A DNA stretch of 64,000 nt, taken from Gracilaria gracilis (taxonomy: Eukaryota; Rhodophyta; Florideophyceae; Gracilariales; Gracilariaceae). The stretch lies in contig JARGSG010000058.1 in NCBI GenBank assembly GCA_030374805.1, forward strand, positions 62,001 through 126,000. The letters are read 5' to 3'. The position numbers and the translations under genes were made by a program. The notes under the pieces are model-generated. The model made no database searches, was not told where the DNA came from, and saw only the letters and a list, made by a program, of their open reading frames with translations. Below, in pieces: positions 41,697 through 52,798 of the stretch (the first letter of the stretch is position 1; every line of letters begins with the position of its first letter).

Positions 41697-43463
41697 ATGG
41701 CGACTCGCAACCCGAAACGGACAAGCCTTGAAGCTTGGCGAGCCCGCTGGAATCACCTGCCTGGTGTGACCGAACGGAAAGAAGAAAAGACCTTCGGGCG
41801 GAGCAACATGTTATATCTGCCTTGCCAGGAGGAGAAGGCCTATCGGAATGCCTTGCAATGCCTCTTTCATCGCTGCTCGACCGATTTGGACTTTCCCGCG
41901 AAGAACATGAACCCGCTTGGATTGGTAATGTTCGAACCGCCGTATGACAAGTTGTAATGGCTGCAACGTCAACGATGGGGAATTAACGCCACAGCGGAAG
42001 CGCCCATCCGAGCGTCCCATGGGTTCCTGTACAGTTGGCATAACGTCGAGTTCTTTGACGTTCGTGGCCACCTCCGATCGGACTTGTACTGCTCGACGAA
42101 CGAAGTGTGGACCAGTCTCGACGTGTCTCACAACCTATCCATCCCGAATACTTCCGTGTTGGCATACCATTTGAAGGGGCTCCTCAAAGGTTCGCCCATA
42201 CAGGGTGTTGTCGGTCAGGTCTTGCACGCCGAATGGGCGGTCTTTGCTTTTATGGCTTTCCCTTAGGCGGCCAAAGAGGGGATCGAGATCCTTACCCGTG
42301 GGGGCGACGATCGTCTGTATTAAAAGGACGGGCAGACCAAGTACGGACGGTTATTTCCGATGCCGTAAAAGTTGGTGTGTATTATTGCCGAAAGGGGACT
42401 CGAGAACGTTCTTTGTGGTATCGCGTTCCCTCAGCAGGTCGGCGAGAGTCCCTTGCAGTACTTGTTGGAGACCGATCGGGACACCACCCCGGGGCTCTTG
42501 TGGTACGACTATTACTCCGATACGTTCCCTTCGATGCCCTCAACCGGGTCGGTGGCGACGCCGATCACTCGCGTCTGCAAGGGCCCGGAGAGTCTTCCTC
42601 CCTGGCCCTTCAAAACCGTTCCGCACTTCTTCCCGGCGCCGACTCCGATGGTTACCCCGGTTGAGACGAAGGCAGTTGTGGAGGCGGGAGTGCAGGCGGG
42701 ATCCGGTCGGAAGTCTTGGGATAAGTCCAGGTTGGCCATGAAGGACAGCGTCAGTCCGCACTCGGACGGCGATACGCATATGGCCTTCGTGGCTTTCCGT
42801 GCGGCGTGTATTCCATTCGGAAAGAAGAAGTCTGCAACGCTCGGCGACGTTCTGTTGGCAGCCAGAGCATGGATGCTCCGTGCGTTCAAAGCCGAGACAG
42901 CACTTCGTGAGCAGGCTGAGGCGCAGCTTAATCTGCTCGGTTACCTCCGGGCTCACTCCCCGTTGGTCTTGGCGTCTTACGAGAGATCCGTCACGGCTGG
43001 GCTGGGTACTGCGCCCGGTCCGAGCAGGACGCCGATGCAGTCGTCAGCACCGTCATGGGAGGAGCTGATAACTAAGTCCCATGAGGGCATAGCGCAGCAA
43101 GCCGATACGGAGCGCGTCGTTGGCAGCATTGTGCCAAACATGCACCAGGCGTCGGAGTCCTTCTTCAAGGGCTTCGAGCTGATTGCGTCCAGTATTCCGT
43201 CCGGGAATAAACCTGAAAGTGAAGGCCAAGCCGGTGATGGCGCAAGACCAAGCGGTGGGAACGCGGCTCCCGAAGGGGAGGCTCCGCAAAAGAAGGTGAG
43301 GCCGGCGGTCGAGGACGTTCCCATGCCATTTCTGGGTGGAGATCGAGAGGGAACGGAGACCGCCACAGTTGAAGAAGACCTCCTCGAGCCAGCTCCTGAA
43401 TCCGCAAGCCAATCGCATAGTAACTCGCCCGGTAAGAAGAAGATCGTGACCACTTCGCCGTAG
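41697..43463 (+). pseudogene. Retroelement-associated protein, paralogue of the antisense frame at 50.1-52.2 kb
   Basis: One plus-strand frame spans 1,767 bases with four in-frame TAA codons (41955, 42264, 42321 and 42357). Each has protein sense on both sides. It is clearly homologous to the minus-strand frame at 50.1-52.2 kb: VMFEPPYDKL-WLQRQRWG against VVAFQPPYDQIYWLREREYW; HGFLYSWHNVEFFDV against HKFLFGWHNKAYFDM; GLLWYDYYSDTFPSMP against RSLWYDYEGDAYHDMP. In that alignment two of the stops face Tyr. The C-terminal 200 residues are Pro/Glu/Gly-rich. The family is unknown to me. It sits just beyond the end of the gypsy pol region and in the opposite orientation. Confidence 0.6.
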
Positions 43464-43875
43464 CCTGGGACCGCTTTAGCGTTCCAGCTGACGAAGACCG
43501 GCTCGGGCTCGCGTGATGGTTCCACTGCTGGGCGTGGTACCTCTCCGTGGGGCACGCGTGGGCGCCGCATTACGAAGCCCGGTTGGAAGAAGACTACTTA
43601 GTTGACCGTGCGTACTTGTAATTTCTTTTTTCTAAGTTCACTTGTGGTTGTCTGTGGTGACCTGTAGACCAATAGCGTGTCATTCTGCGTGCCCCGTTAT
43701 CGAAAAAGGCGGCGTTTTGTAAAAGTCGAAAAGTAATTGACCAATAGGCGTACTTTGGTGGCGGTTTGCCGCCTAATTATAGCATGGTACTGCTGCCTTT
43801 TGGTTTCCCATGACGGTTCACCGATTGTGTGCCAGTACGTATGATCTCGGATCTCCGGTTCGTACTTCCCCCTCC

Positions 43876-45627
43876 TTAAGGTGTCACCGATGCCAAAGGG
43901 TTTCGGCGGAGCCAATAGCGTGCGATGAAGTGTTTGGGGATATGTTCTGGCGGTTCGAAAATATCCTGATCGGTACGGTATCCATGCCACCGTACGCGGT
44001 ATTCCTGTCCATTCGGAGTGTCGCGATGGTCGACGACCTGTTCTACCATGCTCGGTACTGTTCCGAGTGGTGGTGTAGAGTCATCGTTGGCTGGTTCGTC
44101 CTCGTATGGTCCTTCAGCGTCGGCAGCTACTGTGCCGCGTGTCTGTTCAGAAGTGGCCAGTGTGGTCCTTGGCCGCGTGGTCGGCGCTTTTGTCACCGTG
44201 TCAATACTGACGTTGTTGTGAATACCATCTTGTCCAGGGTGACAGTCGCGTCCTTGGCGGAAAAAGCCTTGCACGGTCCTACTGTCTTGGGTAGCAGTTT
44301 TCGGTACGTACGTTCCAGGTCCTTAAGGTCTTCTTCTGTAGTCTTATAGACCGGTCGGTCGACGAATACCTTTTCTCCTGCGGAAAACGTTGGGTTGTAC
44401 CGTACGGACTTATCAAAGTTGTCTTTACAGCGCTGTTGGGCGCTAGTTGACTTATTCCGAGCAGTCTGTAACGTAGCCTGTAGAAGTTTAAGCGTGTATC
44501 GTTTTAACCCAGCAGCCGTGGGCTGTGTGGGGGTAGTGGGGTCCAATGCCGTACTGGATTCATCCAAAAGGACGCTCCGTGGCTTGCGCGTTAACGCAAC
44601 ATCGAACGGTTCGGTACCAATAGATCTATGGACCTGTAGGTTGTGGCCGTACGTCAGAGGTTGCACATACGCGTGCCAAGTGTTTTGGTGATAGGCTACG
44701 TAGCGGTGTAATCTCTCCACGAGTGTCTTATTAAGCCATCTGGCCTGGACATTCGTTTGCGGATGGTATGCCGTGGTCAGCACATGTTTGGTTCCCAACG
44801 CGGAGAACACAGTTTTGAAGAACTTAGAGATATAAACTGTGGTCCGTTATCGGTCAGCAGGTAGTTCTGTATTTCGTCCGAGTGGACGCAGTTCTCTAGA
44901 AACGTCTTTGACACAGCAGAGGCTGTGGTCGACAGCATCGGAATAGAACGAGCTATCTTGCCAAACCGATCGGTGATTACCAATATGTGTTGATAACCGT
45001 TAACGGACTTCTTGAATGGACCGGCGATGTCCATTGCGACGAATTCCGACGGACCAGCGGCGGGGAACAGCTTCAACAGCTTCTGCGACTTGAAGCGAGT
45101 CCTCTTTGTCGCCAGGCAGGTGCGACAATCCCATGCGGTCTGAAACACGTCGTTATCCATACGCAGCCAGTAGAAGTCTCGATGGAGACTTTCATACATT
45201 CAAGTGGCACCCGAATGGACGACCAGACGCGGATAATGTGCCAAGTAGAGGACGCGTGTCTGCAGTGATGCGGGCACGACCTTTTGGATGACCCCGTCCA
45301 GTGGGGCTTTGCGCACTATAAGTCCATTTCGGTCAATGTCGAACAGAGTGACAACGTTGCCGATGTCTTTCCGTACGGACTCGCAGAAAGGGTCGTCTGC
45401 CTGAGCTCGCACAAACTCGTACACCGTGACCGGAACGATGTTGGTTTCCTCCGAGGTAACAGGAAGTACCTCGGGGATGCCAGCAGATTTCCGTTCGGGC
45501 ATTTGCCAATCGACGCAAACGTCGCTGTACTCTTCACCGTTAACGGAAATGTTTATAATGAAGTAGCCATCGTCCGTATGGTCATTCACAAGCAAGCAGG
45601 GAACTTTCTCATCCAAGAGCGTTGTAG
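43876..45627 (-). pseudogene. Ty3/gypsy integrase with chromodomain
   Basis: From 45627 downward: a linker frame (45200-45625), the integrase zinc-binding region (RDFYWLRMDNDVF, CRTCLATKRT), the catalytic core with FVAMDIAGPFKKSVNGYQHI and LLTDNGPQFIS (first two acidic residues) and YHPQTNVQARWLNKTLVERL (third is Asn-Lys rather than the usual Glu environment). The C-terminal part and a chromodomain (VEQVVDHRDTPNGQEYRV, WHGYRTDQDIFEPPEHIP) are at 43876-44200. Chromodomains target chromovirus integration to modified chromatin. Frame changes near 44790, 45200 and 44270 break the reading. Confidence 0.85.
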
Positions 45628-46049
45628 TGAAATGCAAATTGCCACCTTATGGGTGCATAGTGTAGTTATTAGTTATATAGTGTGTACACGGGGTGCGCCT
45701 CAGGGAGTGCCCACGTGCAGGGTAGTTACAGTCGTCATTTCACCCTTATGGGACCCTTTAGTAGGTAGATTGTTTATTATTTTTCGACAAGTGGCTGCTG
45801 CCCTCGGAGGTGTACGTAGGTACCTCCCGACGGGCAGAGCTCATTGTGGTAAACCTCAAGCACCCCCTAGCCGATTCTTCATCGTCTAGTTTCCCATAGG
45901 GTCGTTCTGCAGCCGCTACCGGTGCTGCACGCCTGTCTCGTGCCTCGTTGTTATCATCGCTGCACGCTCCTTCGTCCCCGCTTGGGTGCTGCGCATAGTA
46001 TCCCTATTTTTTGGGCATTGTTGATACTCACTCGCGTGAGTGTACTTCA
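45628..46049 (+). repeat. 5' LTR of nested element
   Basis: 422 bp, starts TGAAATGCAAATTGCC and ends GTGAGTGTACTTCA. It pairs with 52378-52798 along its full length. It includes a TTGTTTATTATTTTT tract that may hold promoter or polyadenylation signals. Confidence 0.9.
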
Positions 46050-46050
46050 T

Positions 46051-46063
46051 TGGTATCCCGACC
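46051..46063 (+). promoter_or_regulatory. Primer-binding site
   Basis: TGGTATCCCGACC lies one base after the left LTR. It begins with the TGG complementary to a tRNA CCA end and has the form used by many LTR retrotransposons. The cognate tRNA is not identified. The site fixes the element's orientation. Confidence 0.7.
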
Positions 46064-46228
46064 TAGAATAACCCTAGTGGGTCGTTCTTGGTTCAGATCG
46101 GTTTCGCCCCTCTCTTGGGAAATTTTTGTGGTTACAGTTCCCGCATTTCCCATCTATTGGTTGTTTCGAACTCGCCCATTGGAATTTCTTTGCCGCAAGC
46201 CGGATAAAAAGCTTTTCGCCTTACCATC

Positions 46229-46864
46229 ATGACCACACCTCCAGGATCCTCTCGTGAGCATGTCGGCATGGCTGTGACCCCTCGGGATCACGGCGCGGTC
46301 GAAGTCGCGCCGGATACCCACACACGGTCCCACAGTACTCGGAGTACCCATAGAGAGATCCTACCCCCCGTGGACAAGCCGAAGAAACTTCTCCGTCAGT
46401 CTACACCCACTGAATTCCGAAATCGTCTGGAGGCCATGCGTCAGCAGGCCTCCATAGAAACACCTCCGCAGCCCCAAAGGGAAGCACCGCTCAACCACTT
46501 GGGCGGCACTCCGCCTGTGTCTACTAAAGGGGAGCCCCCGCTCCTCCCTGGTGGGTTATTCGTAGCCCCGAAGCCATTAGTGGAGTCGATGGTCGCCTAT
46601 AAGGTCGAACGTCGAAATCCCCAAACGGTTCATGCGGAAGTGGAAGCCTTGATGCACACTTTAATCCTTTGGGTCGCCTCGAAGATGACCATTTCTGGAG
46701 TTCTAGAAGGCGCAATTGCCACCAGTGTGCACACTGTGGCAAAGTGTCGTTTTCGGTTTGTCCCAACTGTGGCCAAGTTACTACCTTCAACGTTTCTTTG
46801 TAATGATGATTTGGCAAACGTTCTTTATCCCCTCGGGTGCTGCAGTGATTCACGGCCCGAGTAG
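46229..46864 (+). CDS. gag-like frame of nested element
   Basis: About 211 codons starting at the first ATG after the primer-binding site (MTTPPGSSREHVGMAVT). The N-terminus is Pro/Ser/Thr/Arg-rich and disordered, and no capsid motif is recognised. In a shifted frame at about 46695-46790 the sequence encodes CHQCAHCGK and CPNCG, a two-knuckle zinc-ribbon pattern. The native gag probably ended with a zinc finger now out of frame. Structural role inferred from position only. Confidence 0.45.
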   Translation: MTTPPGSSREHVGMAVTPRDHGAVEVAPDTHTRSHSTRSTHREILPPVDKPKKLLRQSTPTEFRNRLEAMRQQASIETPPQPQREAPLNHLGGTPPVSTKGEPPLLPGGLFVAPKPLVESMVAYKVERRNPQTVHAEVEALMHTLILWVASKMTISGVLEGAIATSVHTVAKCRFRFVPTVAKLLPSTFLCNDDLANVLYPLGCCSDSRPE

Positions 46865-49800
46865 GACCCCTCTCTAGACAGACCAAAGTTGGACGTTCAT
46901 CCCTTTCGGGAAACCGAAGTACCGGCCGCGTCATTATGAAGGGACGCGGTATACGTGGAGCAATGAATGCTCCAAGCCAGCACCAGGACCAGGAGAGAGG
47001 TTAACCGTAGAGGTAATAACCTTCACAAGTAGGGCGCTTTGAGTCCGGACACAGATGCCGAGACCTGGCGTTTTAACATTTTTTCCATTGAAGTGGACAT
47101 ACTAGTTGACTTTCATTCTACCCGATTGGGATTTCTGATCTATCGTCCATGTTCTCTTCTTCAATCTAACTGATTTCCTTTACGAGAGATATTAGTCTGC
47201 TAACTTTGTTCTTTTTCCTAACTCGTTTCCCTTTTTTGGGACACGTTTCTATCACTAACATTTTTCCTTTCCTTTTCCCCTTCCCATTCCCCCGAAACCC
47301 TGTTTCGGTTTCGAAGACTCCCCTATCAGGACGCCCGTGTTCTTTCCTCTCTTCGTTTGGGAGGATGTGATCCTGACACGGGAGGTTTACTTCTTGTCTA
47401 TTTTTCCAGATATCCAGTAGAGGTTGGCTTCCTAGCCACATTTACTGAAGAGGCTCCCATTGGGTGTGTCTTTTCATAGTGGAAGCTGTGTCCCCATGTG
47501 GGTCTTGTTCGCGCTGATGAACAGGAAACTCCTCCTTCTCACAAGTGAAGTTGTCGAATTCACCCATGCGGGAAAAAAAGAGGAAGTCAACGAAGGGCAT
47601 GGACTTCCTCGCCGATTTGAAGATCTATCCTCGCCCATTGGGAACGCTATGGAGACCTGAAAGTCTTCCAAATTGGTTCCCGATTCGTGACTGACTATTC
47701 ATTGGACCTTCTGGTTTATCCCTCACTGGCAAATATGTTACCAGGATATTGGTCGAACCACATAGCCCTCGTGGCGTTTTTGTCTTTTCGTCGGACCCCA
47801 CAAGGGCGTTGATGTCAGCGTTTCGCATTGAACCATTCTAGAGAGAACAGTTTTCGAGTACTCTACAGAACTAAAATAGGTTTCAACTTGTCATAAGCCA
47901 CCCGTCGAGGGACGATTCAGTGGCGTTCTGGGACCCCAATGGGCTTCTTTGCAGTGATACGGTATGATTTATTACCGTTGTGGATGACTCGGCAATGGAT
48001 TCAATCCCTTTGGGTCTGCCCTTATGCATCCATTTTCGTTTGAATACTTCCGCTCGTTTTCGTTAGAGCTCGTCTTCTGGGTTTTATATCAATATTTGGT
48101 CGTCGATATGGATAATGTGATAACCCTTACTGTTCTCTGTAATACCCTTCGGGTTTTCTTAACTCGTGCAGTGCACTCGTCTAAGAAGGGTAGAGGAGAG
48201 ATAATATATATCACGATCACTGCCCTTCTGGTTTATGTGCAAACCAGACTCGGAAGTCTTTACCCTCTTGGGATGTTGCGTATACTGTCTACCGAACTTG
48301 TACCGTCATTGGTTTTGAAATGGTCGCGTTTAGGTAGTCGGGCCTCTGTATCAGTTCTCCAAACGATTGGACGGCTCTTCCGCATCCGAAACTGTGATTC
48401 CCTTATTGGATCCGTATCGCCTAAACGGTCGTTGTTTTTGGGATAAATGAAGAACCCTCTATGGGATCCGTTCTCATGAGTATGCTGCAAGGTTCAATTA
48501 TACCCAATCATGGGTTATGTATTTCAACCTGCTGAAGTTTGGTCTGAAGATGTCCTTTGGCTTTAATGGCCTCGGACCCTAATGGGATGCACGTTGGTTG
48601 TGTGAGCTTTTCTCCTCTTCGCCCGTCACGGGTTCTTTCCAAAAGTTATTGCATCCAAGAACGGCAGCTGAACCCTCTGGGGCATTTGTTCCGGATGCGG
48701 ATTTGTCGCTTGAATTCCTCGAGGAAGAAGGCGGCCACTCAAGAAAATGGGTGGTACAAATGCGAGCCGTCGGACAGTACTGTCGCTCATGGGTTTCTGA
48801 CAGTCAACGGCCGATGCGACAGTCCCCCACACTGACAGGACTCTTGGGAGCCACTGATATATCTTCTCTACGACGTCGTTGTTGGCGTTCGCGCGCAACG
48901 TGGCCGTGTACGCTCGCGCGGCTTCCGCTAACCTCCACCAAGCAGTTCGGGCCGATGTCCTCGTTTGGGCAAGAAAAATTTTAGCATAGTCTCCCCCCGG
49001 CCGTGGTGGCCAAAACTTTTCCCGGCGGGATAGCGCCAGTTCAAATCCCTCAACGGTCTCGCGCAGGCATTGGGAATTGTTCGCGCTACTTTGCAGAACA
49101 TTTGGACCCCATTGGGACGACTACAAACGACTTGGAACATCCGCTGTGCGGATCAAGAATCCTTTTGAAGACTGTACAGACGCTATGAGACGCCGAACAT
49201 CGCTGGCATGCGCCGTTGCACGCCAGAGTCACCCAGGTGGGACACGCGCGCGCCGCGCATACGCGCGTTCCCCGTATGCCCCGTTGCAAGCATGCAAAAC
49301 GCCAGGTGGCCCACGCACGTGGGTAGCCGATTCGGTCTACAGTATTGCCCGTAGGGAGGCGGTTCGGCACGATGAAAATATTGTAAGTATTTTGATGTGC
49401 CGCGCACCCGATAACGGACATTGCGAGCCGCTGAAACGTCCGTGTTTCGGAGATACGGGCGAAAGAAAGAATCGCCATTCTCAACCTCATACAGGAGGGT
49501 AATTTCGTGCAGGATTATTTGATTATCCTTGCAAGTAACTCACTGGGAAATTAACTCAGTATGGGCTATTCATCTACACAGGACATGCGCATTCCGCGGC
49601 ATCGCGTACTGTGCGTCGCGCGGCCTCACTGGCAGTCGCCCCGCGCGTGCGCGCACCGTCGCGTGCACAGGCGCCTCGCCGTGCGCACGGGGCAGCCCTC
49701 CAACGATGCTCGGAGCGATACCCATCGGGAAATCTCAGTGATTGGAACCCAAGCGCACTCTCAGAAGGGGAGGGGAACCAAACAGGGGGTTTTCGCGCCA

Positions 49801-50130
49801 CATTAGCGCCGTGCCGCACACTGCGCACGCGATGTGCAGCTCCAAAACGCGTAGTGCGACCCTCGAAGAAGATGAACTTGCCGCGAAACGTGCATCCCAC
49901 AAGGGCAATGAGGCAAGCAGAAGTTCGTTATTGACTCGAGGAGAGCTTCAGCGCGCTACCTATTTCCACGACGGGCACGCCCCCGACGACGAACAGCGCT
50001 AGCAGGCCTATTGATGTCCGATGCGGGAGCAAGCAGACAGGACTCATCCTCCGAAGGTGCGGCCAACGAGCACAACCCACTGGGACCACCACCTAAAAGG
50101 GAACCTAGACCCTCATCGGGATGTTCGACG
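46865..50130. other. Interior of nested element, no supportable gene, rich in CCC-N-GGG motif
   Basis: Frames are short on both strands. The conspicuous property is a recurring spaced palindrome CCC-N2-4-GGG, often preceded by A and followed by A or T (examples at about 46830, 47115, 47455, 47632, 47930, 48005, 48145, 48258, 48575, 49105). GC-rich patches with GCGCGC occur at 49230-49330 and 49600-49700. Confidence 0.5.
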
Positions 50131-52192
50131 TCAAGGTCTTGCGCGATGGCTTAGCCCCCTATTTCGGGATCTTCCTCGGTTGTAACCGAAGGACGTTTCG
50201 TTTCCGCCTACAGCCAAATAAATGGTCGTGCGAGTGAAAAAAGCTGGTGTATGGCCGCCTACGGTGCACGGCCCCTCAGGACGAGTTTGCTGAAAGCTCA
50301 GAGGGTCCACGGCGTCCTCGTCGCGGCGCACCAGCATCCCTCTCATGGCAACCATTCCGGCGTCGCCAACATTATCGCTCCTGGAGTGGAGTCCGGCGGT
50401 ACCCACTGGGATTGCAGGCAGACCGAATCTGGAGCTAATGTCCTCCAGAAGGTCCGCGGCGAGAACGTTGGCGTGACGAGCAACGACGCCCATCAGGGCG
50501 GTGCGAAGTCCCAGGGCCCTCTGGGTCATGATGCGGAGCAGGGATGATTCGCAAACCCAATACCAAGCAGCAGTCAGAGCACCCAGAAGCGAAGTCGCGG
50601 AATCTAAGCCTCCGCTCTGACACTCCGCTTGCAGCGCCGCAAGAGCAGCACCCATTTCGGAACTCGCCGCACCGCCCGGCGCCATGGCAACACCCGCGAT
50701 GGACCCGATGGAGTACGGGATACCGGGAGCAGCAGGAGCTGCGAGGACCACTCACCCCTTGGGATCCCCTGACGGAGGTGCAGACGCTCTCGGCGCGGAG
50801 GTAGAATCCCCACGGACAACAGGAGCAGCGATACCCACAGGGGCAGTATCGGAGGAAGTCGTCGGCACATCCGTCACCCCAGGATCTATCACAGGGATAG
50901 CGATGTTCGGGACCGGAGTAGTGGGTCCCAACGGCAAGACGGGGGCGTTTTCGTCGTCCCCATCGACGACTTCCTGATCCAGTGCTGGACCAAAATTCAC
51001 AGAAATGGATGGATACGGCGGGGGCGCATTGGGATTCTCCAAGCACGTGCTGACAAAACTAACCCCCAGGGGCCAGTAATCCATGAACTCTTCATGTTCT
51101 GAGTTCGGCAGCCTTTCCCCAACGGGACGATAAGGCGGCATATCTGTGTACACCTTCCCATTGTCCTTCCCTGCAGGGTGTCGAGGCATGTCGTGATAGG
51201 CATCGCCCTCGTAGTCGTACCATAAGGACCGTGGTGTTCGGGACCAATCAATACGACAAACATCGTCCAGCACATGGCGAACGTCGGCGAAACCACAGGT
51301 GGACCGGCGCACAATGTTCTGGACCCCAAGGGCGCGCACGTAGCGGATGAGAGCGGCCGGTAACGGGAAAACCGACCCTTTGGGTACTCAAGATTGTCGT
51401 CATGATACAAACGCCAATCTCGGCACTTCGTGCGCACTGGAATTCCATAACGGGCAGAATACAGCCATCCCATGAAGGCGGACACGACCCACTCCACGAA
51501 GAACACCTCCCAGATGGCATCTGTGAAGGCGTTCCGCGGTCCTAACATGAGGTTCGAATAATACGCCACGAACGACAGAGTTAGGGTATCCATATAACGG
51601 GAAACGCCCATGACTTCGGTGATGGTAGCCCCGACTGGGATGTAATGTCGCGAACGGGCTTCGGCCGGCATATCGAAGTACGCCTTATTGTGCCACCCGA
51701 ATAGGAACTTGTGCATCTCCCTGATACGGGCATCATCCGCAACGCAATTCGCCCCAGTATTCCCGCTCGCGGAGCCAGTAAATCTGGTCATAAGGGGGCT
51801 GAAACGCGACGACTCCAAGCAGACAGTGACGCACCGGGGGAACCTTCATAATCTCTCCCATCTGGGCATAGTCAGCGTGGAGCCGACCGATGATGTCCGC
51901 CATTCGGTGTTGATATTCGAGCTCCTCCCAAAAACTGGCAAACGGCATATCCGGTCGAATGTGACCTGTGTCAACCGTGCGGATGTCCTGAGAAGGATTG
52001 ATTGAAATGTGACCCCAGTGGGCACGCAATGATTCGACGTGGAATCTGCCCATCGGGATCGAACATCGCAGAAGTTGGTGGCGAGGCGGCGAGAGTCGGA
52101 TGTGGAGCAAAACGCTCGTTCGCCGCCCGGCTGGGATCTCGATGCACTGCGACTTGGGCCTCGCCGTGCCAATTGGTCCACAGCGTAGACCT
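50131..52192 (-). pseudogene. Antisense protein frame inside nested LTR element
   Basis: Read opposite to the element's LTR/PBS orientation. Successive frames (52110-51733, 51818-50997, 51339-50752, 50751-50131) align in order with the plus-strand protein at 41.7-43.5 kb, so they are one gene with two frameshifts (near 51780 and 51350) and an in-frame TGA at 50752-50754. Conserved blocks: PPYDQIYWLRERE, HKFLFGWHNKAYFDMPAEA, WRLYHDDN, RSLWYDYEGDAYHDMP, then an Ala-rich helical region (LLGALTAAWYWVCESSLLRI). The family and function are unknown to me. It ends just before the right LTR. Confidence 0.6.
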
Positions 52193-52358
52193 CATCGCTT
52201 GTATGGGAACACTCCAGGGCTCTTTCGCACGCTGTGTTGCGCTGGATGGGTACCCAAATAGGATCTGGATGGGCTGGAAGTTCGTGGTTTGAGGTGCTCG
52301 TATTCGTGGTTGCTCCCCGTATGGAAATGTTTGGCCAACCTCAGGACGAGACCAGGCC

Positions 52359-52370
52359 TAAAAAGGAGAG
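52359..52370 (+). promoter_or_regulatory. Polypurine tract of nested element
   Basis: The purine run AAAAAGGAGAG ends about seven bases before the right LTR. It matches the expected plus-strand primer position and supports plus orientation. Confidence 0.5.
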
Positions 52371-52377
52371 TCTGCAC

Positions 52378-52798
52378 TGTAATCCAAATTGCCACCCCAT
52401 GGGTGCATAGTGTAGTTAATAGTTATATAGTGTGTACATGGGGTGCGCCTCGGGGAGTGCCCACGTGCAGGGTAGTTACAGTCGTCATGTCACCTTTATG
52501 GGACCCCTTAGTAGGTAGATTGTTTATTATTTTCGACACGTGGCTGCTGCCCTCGGAGATGTACTTAGGTACCTCCCGACGGGCAGAGCTCATTGTGGTA
52601 AACCTCAAGCACCCCCTAGCCGATTCTTCATCGTCTAGTTTCCCATAGGGTCGTTCTGCAGCCACTACCGGTGCTGCACGCCTGTCTCGTACTCCGTGAT
52701 TATCGTCGCTGCACGCTCCTTCGTCCCCGCTTGGGTGCTGCGCATAGTATTCCTATTTCTTGGGCATTGTTGATACTCACTCGCGTGAGTGTACTTCA
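52378..52798 (+). repeat. 3' LTR of nested element
   Basis: 421 bp, starts TGTAATCCAAATTGCC and ends GTGAGTGTACTTCA. It differs from the left LTR at roughly twenty positions, most clustered near CTCGTACTCCGTG, so the insertion is not recent. Immediately downstream the gypsy reading (minus strand) resumes. Confidence 0.9.

Larger units (their letters stand above)
45628..52798 (+). mobile_element. Nested LTR retrotransposon without recognisable pol
   Basis: Bounded by two direct LTRs (45628-46049 and 52378-52798). Both start TG and end TTCA, and they are roughly 95% identical by eye. A primer-binding site follows the left LTR after one base and a purine tract precedes the right LTR, fixing plus-strand orientation. 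It lies inside the gypsy pol frame; if it is removed, the gypsy reading on its two sides becomes continuous. No target-site duplication is evident (left flank GTTGTAG, right flank GGGGTAT). It contains a short gag-like frame and a long antisense frame but no reverse transcriptase, so it is non-autonomous. Confidence 0.85.

Noticed and set aside
41697-43463. Reassignment of TAA as a sense codon
   Set aside because: All three stop codons interrupt genes here (TAA, TAG and TGA), intact genes end normally, and aligned residues at the stops differ (Tyr, His, Ala).
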